A DNA stretch of 6,467 nucleotides from Treponema sp. UBA3649 (lineage in GTDB: Bacteria; Spirochaetota; Spirochaetia; Treponematales; Treponemataceae): NCBI GenBank assembly GCA_002373325.1, contig DFKI01000074.1, positions 1 through 6,467 on the forward strand. The letters are read 5' to 3'. Shown in pieces: positions 1-5,717 of the stretch (within the stretch, counting starts at the first letter, position 1; each line of letters opens with the position of its first letter). The notes under the pieces were generated by a model. The model did no database searches and had not been told where the DNA came from. It saw only the letters and a list, made by a program, of their open reading frames with translations. The translations under genes and the position numbers were made by a program.

Positions 1-30
1 GGTAGCACTCTACCACTGAGTTAATCGAGC
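1..30 (-). tRNA. tRNA gene, 5' half only (probably tRNA-Gly), cut by the window edge
   Basis: Read on the minus strand from position 30, the sequence gives a 7-nt acceptor strand GCTCGAT, then TA, a D-stem ACTC paired with GAGT around the loop AGTGGTA (containing the conserved GG), one linker G, and the 5' anticodon-stem strand CTACC. This is exactly the first half of a standard tRNA, ending just before the anticodon loop. The anticodon lies outside the window. The run GTGGTAGAGTGCTACC is typical of bacterial tRNA-Gly(GCC), so glycine is the best guess, but the identity cannot be proven here. A matched promoter lies a few bases upstream. Confidence 0.85.
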
Positions 31-41
31 TTATGCTATAT

Positions 42-70
42 AGATTAGCACGGATGAAAAAAAAAGTCAA
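42..70 (-). promoter_or_regulatory. sigma-70-type promoter for the tRNA gene
   Basis: On the minus strand TTGACT (70-65, five of six consensus bases) is followed after exactly 17 bp by TAATCT (47-42, three of six). Transcription would begin near position 35, about five bases before the tRNA 5' end at 30, which suits a stable-RNA gene with a short leader. The -10 match is modest; the call rests on the good -35, the ideal spacing and the position. Confidence 0.6.
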
Positions 71-121
71 GACGCAATCCTCAAAAAAAACTGATTTTTC
101 ACGCAGTGGTCAAAGGGGAAC

Positions 122-150
122 TTGTGCAAAAATCCGCAATGGTGTAAAAT
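122..150 (+). promoter_or_regulatory. putative promoter for the small ORF and CDF gene
   Basis: TTGTGC (122-127, three of six) is followed after 17 bp by TAAAAT (145-150, five of six). The -10 element ends six bases before the ATG at 157, so the expected start of transcription falls on or next to that ATG. No other convincing promoter was seen between the tRNA and the CDF gene. The -35 element is weak. Confidence 0.45.
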
Positions 151-156
151 CTTCTT

Positions 157-336
157 ATGGACGAGACGATTCTTGAATACGGGGTTTTCATCACTCCGGA
201 CCTAAAGGAACTAAAACCGCACGGGATGAAAAATCAGCTTGTGGAAAATGGGACTCAATCACAAGGCGCTTTCCAGGCATCTTCCAAAAAACGGGGTCTG
301 CTTGCGATGGCGTGTGCGATGAAAAAAAATGAATAA
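157..336 (+). CDS. possible small leader ORF, 59 aa, unknown function
   Basis: An open frame runs from ATG at 157 to TAA at 334-336 and encodes 59 residues, starting MDETILEYGVFITPDLKELK and ending MKKNE. I do not recognise it. It has no membrane segment, signal peptide or cysteine motif, and its second half is basic and polar. Two things favour it being translated: a -10-like TAAAAT ends six bases before its ATG, and its stop overlaps the CDF start by eight bases (ATGAATAA), an arrangement common in translationally coupled genes. Against it, there is no Shine-Dalgarno sequence, the frame is short, and open frames of this length arise by chance. It may be a leader peptide or simply the 5' untranslated region of the CDF mRNA. 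Confidence 0.3.
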   Translation: MDETILEYGVFITPDLKELKPHGMKNQLVENGTQSQGAFQASSKKRGLLAMACAMKKNE

Positions 337-1267
337 CACGACTTTGGACACAAGGACAAAATACATCAGGAGGGCAGGGCTCATAGCTCTTTTCGGAAAC
401 TCAGCGATTGCCCTTGAAAAAATCATCATCGCAATTTTCGGAAAATCCATGGCCCTTCTCGGCGACGGAATGGACAGCTCGGGTGATGTGCTCATCGCTT
501 TGGTGACACTTGTAATCAGCCGCATAATCAGCAAACCGGAGGACAACGAGCATCCCTGGGGACACAGACGTGCGGAGACTGTTGCCACGATGATTCTTTC
601 ACTGGTGATTTTTTACTGCGGCGCACAACTTTCCGTCACTGCAGCGGGTAGAATTCTGAGAAGGGATTATGAGGTCGAAATTTCAATTCTGACCATAGCG
701 GCATCCATAATCTCGGTTTCGGGAAAAATCATCCTGGCCCTTTTCCAAACATATTATGCCAGAAAATCAGGCAGCTCCATAATCAGGGCAAACGCAGAGA
801 ACATGAAGGGAGACATCTTGCTTTCAACAGGTGTTCTTGCGGGACTTGTCGCATCCAGACTGAGCGGACTGCCCATACTCGATCCCATCGCGGCAATCAT
901 CGTGGGACTTTGGATTTTGAAAAACGGAATCAAGATTTTCCTTGAAATCAACATGGAGCTGATGGACGGAAACACCGACAAGTCAATTTACAAAAAAATT
1001 TTCGACGCGGCAAAATCGGTTCCGGGGGTTGTCAATCCGCACAAAGCAAGGGTCAGGAAAATAGCATCCGCATACGACGTGGACTTGGATTTTGAGGTGA
1101 GTCCTGACATGTCAGTTTATGAGGCACACGAGATTTCGGAGCAGGTGGAGGCGGAAATCAGAAAAGCGGTTCCGGAAATTTACGACATACAGATTCACGT
1201 CGAGCCTTTGGGAAGCGACTCTCATCAGCCAAAGGAAGGCTACGGTCTCTCCCCCAACGAAATCTAA
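329..1267 (+). CDS. cation diffusion facilitator (CDF) family divalent metal exporter
   Basis: This 312-residue inner-membrane protein should export a divalent metal (Mn, Fe or Zn) in exchange for protons. It has the usual CDF layout: about six membrane helices up to roughly residue 210, then a cytosolic ferredoxin-like dimerisation domain (about 215-293) ending in the family motif HVEP (290-293). The helix-2 metal motif is D49-x3-D53, and H75-P-W-G-H79 matches the conserved HPxGH after helix 2. At the helix-5 site, where zinc CDFs carry His-x3-Asp, this protein has N158-x3-D162. Loss of that His points away from zinc and toward manganese or iron, as inferred from characterised family members. 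The start at 329 is the first ATG after an in-frame TGA at 320-322. It lacks a Shine-Dalgarno sequence and overlaps the end of the small upstream ORF, so coupled translation is possible. It converges with the MATE gene. Confidence 0.92.
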   Translation: MNNTTLDTRTKYIRRAGLIALFGNSAIALEKIIIAIFGKSMALLGDGMDSSGDVLIALVTLVISRIISKPEDNEHPWGHRRAETVATMILSLVIFYCGAQLSVTAAGRILRRDYEVEISILTIAASIISVSGKIILALFQTYYARKSGSSIIRANAENMKGDILLSTGVLAGLVASRLSGLPILDPIAAIIVGLWILKNGIKIFLEINMELMDGNTDKSIYKKIFDAAKSVPGVVNPHKARVRKIASAYDVDLDFEVSPDMSVYEAHEISEQVEAEIRKAVPEIYDIQIHVEPLGSDSHQPKEGYGLSPNEI

Positions 1268-1294
1268 TTCCTCACTCCTAATTCCTATCTCCTA
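1267..1294. repeat. 7-bp-period tandem repeat across the convergent gene ends
   Basis: Four head-to-tail heptamers are visible: ATTCCTC, ACTCCTA, ATTCCTA and TCTCCTA (consensus close to ATTCCTA). The array fills the whole gap between the converging CDF and MATE genes and includes the last base of the CDF stop (TAA, 1265-1267) and all of the MATE stop (TAG on the minus strand, 1294-1292). No hairpin terminator lies here, so the 3' ends of the two transcripts probably overlap. Confidence 0.6.
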
Positions 1295-2620
1295 TCCCGT
1301 CACTTCACGAAGCCATTTTCCGCTCGCCACACGGACAAAACCGATTGCGGCCTTGACGATTCCCTCGCTCATCACAAAGACATAAATCCACACCGCGCTC
1401 AGATGCAGGACCGATGCGGCAAAATATCCCAGGGGAATCGCGACGAGCCAAAGTGTGCAGAGCTCCACGACAGCCGTAAAAACTGTGTCCCCTCCCGCAC
1501 GGCACACGCCCACCACCCAGTTCATGCAGAAAGAGTTGAATGGATAGAAAGCGATTAAAATCCAAAGCATGTAGGTCGCGCACCGGATCACATCGGGCTC
1601 CACCTTGAAGAAAAGGGGAAGCAATGCGGAAAGGGGCAGAAGGAGGATTCCGACAAGAGCACCGACCAAGGGCATGAACCACATGGAGCGTCCTGCATAT
1701 CCTCGTGCCTCGTCAAATTTTTTCTCGCCGATTCTTTTTCCAATCAGCACTCCGATTCCGTTTCCGAACCCCATGCAGAAAACCCAGGTCAGCTGGCTGA
1801 TTGTGTTCGTAATCTGGAAGGAGGTGATTGCGTCGGTTCCGGCATGGGCAAAAATGGAGCTCTGTACCGAAATGCCGAGTCCCCAGAAAGTCTCGTTGAT
1901 GATTACGGGGAAAGCGATTTTAAAATATCTTGCGAAGAAATCCGCGGTGACAGAAAGCATCTCCTTGAGTTTTCCGCAAGCCTCGTATTTGTGAGCGTAG
2001 GACCAGAAAATCAAAATGCAGAACTCAACCACGCGTGAGAAAACAGTAGCGACGGCGGCTCCCCTCACTCCCCAGCCAGCGACGAAAATCAAAAGATAGT
2101 TCGCTCCCGCGTTGGTAAAAAGAGAAATTGACGTGCAAGCCAAAGGAAGCTTCACCCTTTCGGTACAGCGGAATGCGAGCGTAAATGAAAAATTGACCGC
2201 GGTGACGACGTAGCTGAGACATACAATCCTGAGATAATCCCCGCCCACTTTGATTACCTCAGGATCGGGAGAAAAGAGTGCGATGAGCTGATTCGGAATC
2301 AAAAGCGAAAGGAGAGTAAAAACTGATGCGACAATCACCGAAAGACAGAGGATGATTCCGAGGGATTTTCTGATTCCCTTCAAATCATTTTTGCCCCAGA
2401 ACTGCGAGATAAAGACTCCTCCGCCGGAAGCGATTCCGAAAAGGATCATGTTGAGGATGAAAAAAATCTGATTTCCCAGGCCGACAGCCGCAATCTCCGT
2501 TCCGCCCAGACGACCGATCATAACGGTGTCCAGCATGTTCACGAAATTGGCAAGAAGATTCTGCAGGGAAACTGGAATGGCGATGGCGACAAGTGCCGAA
2601 TAGAATCCTTTGATTTTCAT
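1292..2620 (-). CDS. MATE family multidrug/cation efflux protein
   Basis: This 442-residue polytopic inner-membrane protein has the length and pattern of MATE (NorM/DinF-like) antiporters, which expel organic cations or drugs using a Na+ or H+ gradient. Hydrophobic segments fit about 12 helices in two pseudo-symmetric halves. The first half opens with the family-typical stretch IPVSLQNLLANFVNMLDTVM (residues 15-34), which carries D31 in helix 1 and is followed by IGRLG; the second half opens near FPVIINETFWGLG. The substrate cannot be read from sequence. I chose ATG at 2620, followed by MKIKGFYS, rather than the GTG at 2689: the longer version adds 23 polar residues, overlaps the upstream methyltransferase gene and does not resemble a MATE N-terminus. 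No good Shine-Dalgarno precedes 2620. It is the last gene of the minus-strand cluster, 37 bp after the methyltransferase stop. Confidence 0.93.
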   Translation of the reverse strand: MKIKGFYSALVAIAIPVSLQNLLANFVNMLDTVMIGRLGGTEIAAVGLGNQIFFILNMILFGIASGGGVFISQFWGKNDLKGIRKSLGIILCLSVIVASVFTLLSLLIPNQLIALFSPDPEVIKVGGDYLRIVCLSYVVTAVNFSFTLAFRCTERVKLPLACTSISLFTNAGANYLLIFVAGWGVRGAAVATVFSRVVEFCILIFWSYAHKYEACGKLKEMLSVTADFFARYFKIAFPVIINETFWGLGISVQSSIFAHAGTDAITSFQITNTISQLTWVFCMGFGNGIGVLIGKRIGEKKFDEARGYAGRSMWFMPLVGALVGILLLPLSALLPLFFKVEPDVIRCATYMLWILIAFYPFNSFCMNWVVGVCRAGGDTVFTAVVELCTLWLVAIPLGYFAASVLHLSAVWIYVFVMSEGIVKAAIGFVRVASGKWLREVTG

Positions 2621-2657
2621 TTTAGTACCGTACCGAAGTCTACCACAATCGGGCGAC

Positions 2658-3560
2658 TCATTCAAGACGGGTGATTTTTTCCACCGCACAGAAAAAGAGC
2701 GGACCGTAACCTAAGGATGAGTCCGGGAGGATGTGGAATCCGAAATCGGTCTGCTCAGCGCACTCAAAGATTTTTTCCAAGTTGATTTCCGCTCCGGAAG
2801 GATTTTCAGGACAGATTTCTCCGCCGTGATTTTTCAGTGACTCCAGATTTTTCAGGAAGACTTTCGAAATCTCATCCCTTGTAAGAATTTTTGCGCCGGG
2901 GAATTTTTTCAAGAGACGAGAAATCACCCCGTCGTTCTCATCCTTGGAAATCGCGCAGGTGGCATAGAGCAGGGAGCCTCCGTCCTCCAAGAGTCTCCAC
3001 GCGGAAGAAAGAAGGGCCCACTGTTCCATGGAAAGAGTTTTGATTCTTGATGGGGACCATTGAGAAAGATACTTCTCATCTTTCAGGACATGCCTTTCGC
3101 TTGAGCAGGGAGCGTCCAAAAGCACAGCGTCGAATTTTTCAGTCTCACTCCTGCACATTGTGGCACCGTCCCCGAGTCTCACGCTGACCCTTGAGGCAAT
3201 CTCCTGGGGAAGACTTTCCGAGACAACCTTCGCGAGTCTGTTTTTTCTTTCCGGCGAACGCTCGTTTGAGACAAGCACGGCATCATTTCCCATGACGAAG
3301 GATGTGACCAGGGTTTTTCCACCGGGAGCCGCGCACATGTCCAAAAGACGGGAGGATTTTTCAGAAGGAAGACAAAGAGCCGCAACCACACTGGCGGGAT
3401 CCATGAAATAGGGACGGCAGCCGGATGCGGTCAAAGAAACATGCAGGGTCTCTTCCATAAGGGAGCCTTTAAGCCCTGTCCATCTTTTGCCGTAAAGTGA
3501 CGCGTAATATTGCTCAAATCCGTCCCTTCCCCGAAGTTTCTGCTCAGTCCCCTTTTTCAT
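2658..3560 (-). CDS. RsmB/NOP2/Sun (NSUN) family RNA cytosine-C5 methyltransferase
   Basis: The 300-residue product (numbered from ATG at 3560) is a SAM-dependent RNA m5C methyltransferase. The SAM-binding loop DMCAAPGGKT is at about 74-83, followed by acidic E100 in NERSPERKNRL. Motif IV, LLDAPCSSERH (147-157), supplies C152, and motif VI, YATCAIS (199-205), supplies C202; in this family the motif VI cysteine attacks the base and the motif IV cysteine helps release product. There is no NusB-like domain as in RsmB and no obvious PUA-like extension as in RsmF. The short single-domain form, the APCSSERH variant and the ending GYGPLFFCAVEKI most resemble mitochondrial NSUN3/NSUN4, which act on tRNA and 12S rRNA. 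The target here, rRNA or tRNA, is not determinable. ATG 3560 is preferred over GTG 3566 because AAGGA (3572-3568) sits seven bases before the ATG but only one base before the GTG. Confidence 0.92.
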   Translation of the reverse strand: MKKGTEQKLRGRDGFEQYYASLYGKRWTGLKGSLMEETLHVSLTASGCRPYFMDPASVVAALCLPSEKSSRLLDMCAAPGGKTLVTSFVMGNDAVLVSNERSPERKNRLAKVVSESLPQEIASRVSVRLGDGATMCRSETEKFDAVLLDAPCSSERHVLKDEKYLSQWSPSRIKTLSMEQWALLSSAWRLLEDGGSLLYATCAISKDENDGVISRLLKKFPGAKILTRDEISKVFLKNLESLKNHGGEICPENPSGAEINLEKIFECAEQTDFGFHILPDSSLGYGPLFFCAVEKITRLE

Positions 3561-3567
3561 TCTCACG

Positions 3568-3572
3568 TCCTT
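3568..3572 (-). promoter_or_regulatory. Shine-Dalgarno deciding the methyltransferase start
   Basis: On the minus strand AAGGA is followed by a 7-base spacer and ATG at 3560. The alternative in-frame GTG at 3566 would have a one-base spacer, too short for initiation. Confidence 0.7.
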
Positions 3573-3584
3573 TTTTCATTCTTT

Positions 3585-3611
3585 AAATATGACACTCATC
3601 TTGTCATATTT
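3585..3611. repeat. perfect 10-bp inverted repeat over the GH3 stop codon
   Basis: AAATATGACA (3585-3594) and TGTCATATTT (3602-3611) are perfect reverse complements separated by 7 bases. The GH3 stop TGA (3598-3596, minus strand) lies in the loop. On the minus strand the hairpin is followed by AAAGAATG, not by a T-run, so it is not a standard terminator for the operon; on the plus strand the right arm runs into five T's. It may be an intercistronic RNA hairpin or a protein-binding operator. Confidence 0.6.
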
Positions 3612-4906
3612 TTCCAGAGAGCCTCGCCCTCGTCCCTGCACTTTGAGAAATCACGCATCCGCAGCACAAAGTCTCCGTTCTGCTCAAAATCATCCGTCAT
3701 GCTGATTTCATATCCGCCGTCCTGTTTCGGACTAGCCTTCAGAATGCCGCGCTTGAGCTTGAACTCCAGTACTTTTTTCTCAGCCTCCCTGAGCTTGGTT
3801 TTAAAATCCGGATGGGTCTCCGCGTGGAAAAGCAAATCATCTGCGACTGAGGCAAACTTTTTTTCGCTCAGCATTATGACGTGCACCCCGGCCTCAATTG
3901 CCTGTACCGCCGCAAGTTCCGGTGGAAATCCGTTCGCATTCAGGGCAGCCATAAAAATGTCGTCGCTTATTACAAGTCCGTCGTAATGAAGCTGAGTCTT
4001 GAGGATGTCGCTCACCCAGATTCGGCTAAGGCACGCGGGAACAGATGAGTCCACCGCCGACGTACGCGCATGGGACATCAAAACGGCACTCGGTTCTCCA
4101 CCCGCGCTCGTCAAAAAATAAAACGATTCAAGGATTTCTTTTTGAAGACGGGACATGGGCCACTTGATTTCAGGAAGACCCGTGTGTGGATCAGTTCCTG
4201 TGTTCCCGGGAAAATGCTTCAGCACGGTACCGACTCCGTTTGACTCAAAGGCCCTCACATGAGCAAGGCTGTATGCAATGCTTTCCGCAATCCCGCCGAA
4301 AGAACGCTCGTCAAGAAAAGACACATTCTCATCATTCAAAGCCTCACAAACTGGCGCAAGGTTCATGTCGAATCCGAGAAGCCTCATCTGCCTTGCCTGA
4401 AGAGCATAAATCTCATAAGCATGGGTCGGTGAAAGATCAGACGCAATCTCGGAAGGGGACGGAAGCACGCTGGTGATTTTTTTCAGACGGTTCACATATC
4501 CGCCCTCCTGGTCCACAGCAATATATGGACGGAGGATTTTGTTTTTTACGCAGTAGTCCGAAATGGATTTTATGTAGGACGCAGTTTCCTCATGGGTCTC
4601 CGAAATGTTGAATGCGAAAAAAAGAGCCCCGCCCGGAACAAGAGGCTTTGCATCCTCATCAAGGGATTTGATTTCGCATGAGTCTTCCACGGGATCGTAG
4701 ATTTTGTTTCCTTCCACGCTCACAAGAAAAATCTGGCTGATTCTCTCACTTTCCGAAAGCGAGTCCAAAAAATCTTCCAGTGCGGCATCGAGTGCGGGAC
4801 TCAAATCCTCCGAGAATCCTGCAAGCGAAAAAAATCCCGCGAAGATAAAAATCAAGACGGCACGGAGGAATACATCAAAAGATTTTCCTCCAACAGAATA
4901 TTTCAT
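3596..4906 (-). CDS. exported glycoside hydrolase family 3 beta-N-acetylhexosaminidase (NagZ-like)
   Basis: The 436-residue protein begins with a short basic N-terminus and a hydrophobic stretch (about 12-30, ending SLAGFS) that looks like a signal peptide without a lipobox cysteine, so export to the periplasm or beyond is likely. GH3 signatures follow: AVDQEGG (130-136), LGFDMNLAPV (177-186), SFGG (202-205), KHFPGNTGTDPH (230-241) and VISDDIFM (312-319). D315 is the expected nucleophile, and D239/H241 the Asp-His general acid/base pair that marks NagZ-type N-acetylglucosaminidases and separates them from GH3 beta-glucosidases. The loop between KHFPG and the Asp-x-His pair is two residues shorter than in classical NagZ (four residues rather than six). 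Likely substrates are GlcNAc-containing muropeptides or glycans. Classical NagZ is cytosolic and shorter (about 340 aa), so this is probably an exported relative. A weak AGG lies only two bases before the ATG. Confidence 0.9.
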   Translation of the reverse strand: MKYSVGGKSFDVFLRAVLIFIFAGFFSLAGFSEDLSPALDAALEDFLDSLSESERISQIFLVSVEGNKIYDPVEDSCEIKSLDEDAKPLVPGGALFFAFNISETHEETASYIKSISDYCVKNKILRPYIAVDQEGGYVNRLKKITSVLPSPSEIASDLSPTHAYEIYALQARQMRLLGFDMNLAPVCEALNDENVSFLDERSFGGIAESIAYSLAHVRAFESNGVGTVLKHFPGNTGTDPHTGLPEIKWPMSRLQKEILESFYFLTSAGGEPSAVLMSHARTSAVDSSVPACLSRIWVSDILKTQLHYDGLVISDDIFMAALNANGFPPELAAVQAIEAGVHVIMLSEKKFASVADDLLFHAETHPDFKTKLREAEKKVLEFKLKRGILKASPKQDGGYEISMTDDFEQNGDFVLRMRDFSKCRDEGEALWKNMTR

Positions 4907-4910
4907 AGCC

Positions 4911-4934
4911 TGATTTTACCACGCGCAAAAATCA
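4911..4934. repeat. 7-bp inverted repeat over the PUR-gene stop codon
   Basis: TGATTTT (4911-4917) and AAAATCA (4928-4934) are perfect reverse complements with a 10-base loop. On the minus strand the left arm contains the stop TGA of the PUR-domain gene, and the right arm overlaps a TAAAAT hexamer just before the GH3 start. It may be an RNA hairpin controlling the second gene, or an operator. Seven A/T-rich pairs alone is modest evidence. Confidence 0.4.
4913..4921 (-). promoter_or_regulatory. possible extended -10 element before the GH3 gene
   Basis: On the minus strand TGGTAAAAT (4921-4913) matches an extended -10 (TGn plus a five-of-six hexamer) and ends six bases before the GH3 ATG at 4906. 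No -35 match is present at 16-18 bp. If active, the transcript would start at or next to the ATG. Read-through from the PUR gene is the simpler source of expression. Confidence 0.3.
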
Positions 4935-5429
4935 ATACTCTTCCGAATTGTCAGATGAGGCAGGTCTCTTTGAAACCACATGAGGCCTGGGATTTCTTTC
5001 AGCCCCACCTGCGTCACGGTCTGCTTTTCTTGAGGAAACCAAACGGCTCTCACCTTTTCTTCTGTAGACGCGCATCTTGGATTTTTTGTCATCCTTGTCC
5101 TTGTACTCACCCTTGAACTCGCCCCTGTAATCGCCCTGCTCTCCTTTTCCGTAAATGGCTTCCTTTTTGGCTTTTTTCTCGGCACGATATTTCGCCTTTT
5201 CCTTTCTGTCCTTCTCAATGAAATTCAGAGCGTCATCAAGTCCTGTGAAAAAATCCTTCATGTCATCGGCAAAAACCACGATGGCCCTTCTGTCATCCTC
5301 GCCGTCCTTAACCTTGCTCTCGACAATCTGCAAGAAAACGTCCTTGTTGCGGTTTTCCTTCACGTTGAAAAAATACGAACGATTGTCAAGCGTAACCTGT
5401 GTAGTGAACAATTCTCCGCGAATACCCAT
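4932..5429 (-). CDS. PUR-domain (PurA/BpuR-like) DNA/RNA-binding protein
   Basis: The product has 165 residues. Residues 1-73 form a single PUR repeat: beta-strands around ELFTTQVTLDNRSYFFNVKE, then DVFLQIVESK (30-39) and AIVVFADD (49-56), followed by a helix FFTGLDDALNFIEKD (60-74). The C-terminal half (75-165) is a highly charged, low-complexity tail rich in Lys, Arg, Glu, Asp and Gly, with the related segments YRGEFKGEYK, and is probably disordered. Small PUR proteins of spirochaetes, such as Borrelia BpuR, dimerise and bind single- and double-stranded DNA and RNA, some acting as regulators of gene expression; that role is inferred here. It has a strong ribosome binding site and its own promoter, and heads the four-gene cluster. 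The long tail is an extra compared with the bare domain. Confidence 0.85.
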   Translation of the reverse strand: MGIRGELFTTQVTLDNRSYFFNVKENRNKDVFLQIVESKVKDGEDDRRAIVVFADDMKDFFTGLDDALNFIEKDRKEKAKYRAEKKAKKEAIYGKGEQGDYRGEFKGEYKDKDDKKSKMRVYRRKGESRLVSSRKADRDAGGAERNPRPHVVSKRPASSDNSEEY

Positions 5430-5435
5430 CTTTTT

Positions 5436-5443
5436 CCTTCCTT
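5436..5443 (-). promoter_or_regulatory. strong Shine-Dalgarno for the PUR-domain gene
   Basis: AAGGAAGG on the minus strand lies six bases before the ATG at 5429. It is the strongest ribosome binding site in the window, which suits an abundant nucleic-acid-binding protein, and it supports this start. Confidence 0.75.
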
Positions 5444-5509
5444 AAAAATGTAATTGGATTTTGATTCTACGACCCAAAAAGGATCCCGACATATAGCTTT
5501 CGACTGCTC

Positions 5510-5538
5510 AATATAAACTTTTTTCAGGATTTAATCAA
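5510..5538 (-). promoter_or_regulatory. sigma-70-type promoter for the PUR/GH3/methyltransferase/MATE cluster
   Basis: On the minus strand TTGATT (5538-5533, four of six) is followed after exactly 17 bp by TATATT (5515-5510, five of six). The predicted start near 5503 gives a leader of about 74 bases before the PUR ATG. A second -10-like TAGAAT lies within that leader (5468-5463) but lacks a good -35. The remainder of the 5430-5717 divergent intergenic region shows no gene I can support. Confidence 0.6.
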
Positions 5539-5682
5539 GTGGGGTGAAAAGAATTTTAGAAGGCAAGTGCAAATGCCTGCTTGTCACGAACCTCACCTTC
5601 ATTACAGCGGTTCCTCGCTCAACATTAAATTTTCCATGCAACATTTACGTCACTTGTCTTCTACACAGTTTTCCCCCATCTC

Positions 5683-5711
5683 TTCCCATTCATCCGATTT
5701 TGTGCTAGGAT
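5683..5711 (+). promoter_or_regulatory. possible promoter / ribosome binding site just before rnhA
   Basis: TTCCCA (5683-5688, four of six) is spaced 17 bp from TAGGAT (5706-5711, four of six), which is preceded by TGC, giving an extended -10 form. The hexamer ends six bases before the rnhA ATG. The same bases include AGGA (5707-5710), seven bases from the ATG, which is a normal Shine-Dalgarno. The two readings compete, because a transcript starting at the ATG would not contain the Shine-Dalgarno. Confidence 0.35.
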
Positions 5712-5717
5712 TGACAC

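Noticed and set aside
31..328. Manganese or other riboswitch before the CDF gene
   Set aside because: I could not find the conserved loop motifs of the yybP-ykoY family or a terminator/antiterminator pair.
1605..1994. 129-codon plus-strand frame inside the MATE gene
   Set aside because: It is antisense to a well-supported gene, with no recognisable domain; it is a shadow of the real frame.
2621..2689. Longer MATE start at GTG 2689
   Set aside because: It adds 23 polar residues foreign to the family and overlaps the methyltransferase gene; the ATG at 2620 gives a normal MATE N-terminus.
3561..3566. GTG start for the methyltransferase
   Set aside because: The Shine-Dalgarno would be one base away; the ATG two codons later has a seven-base spacer.
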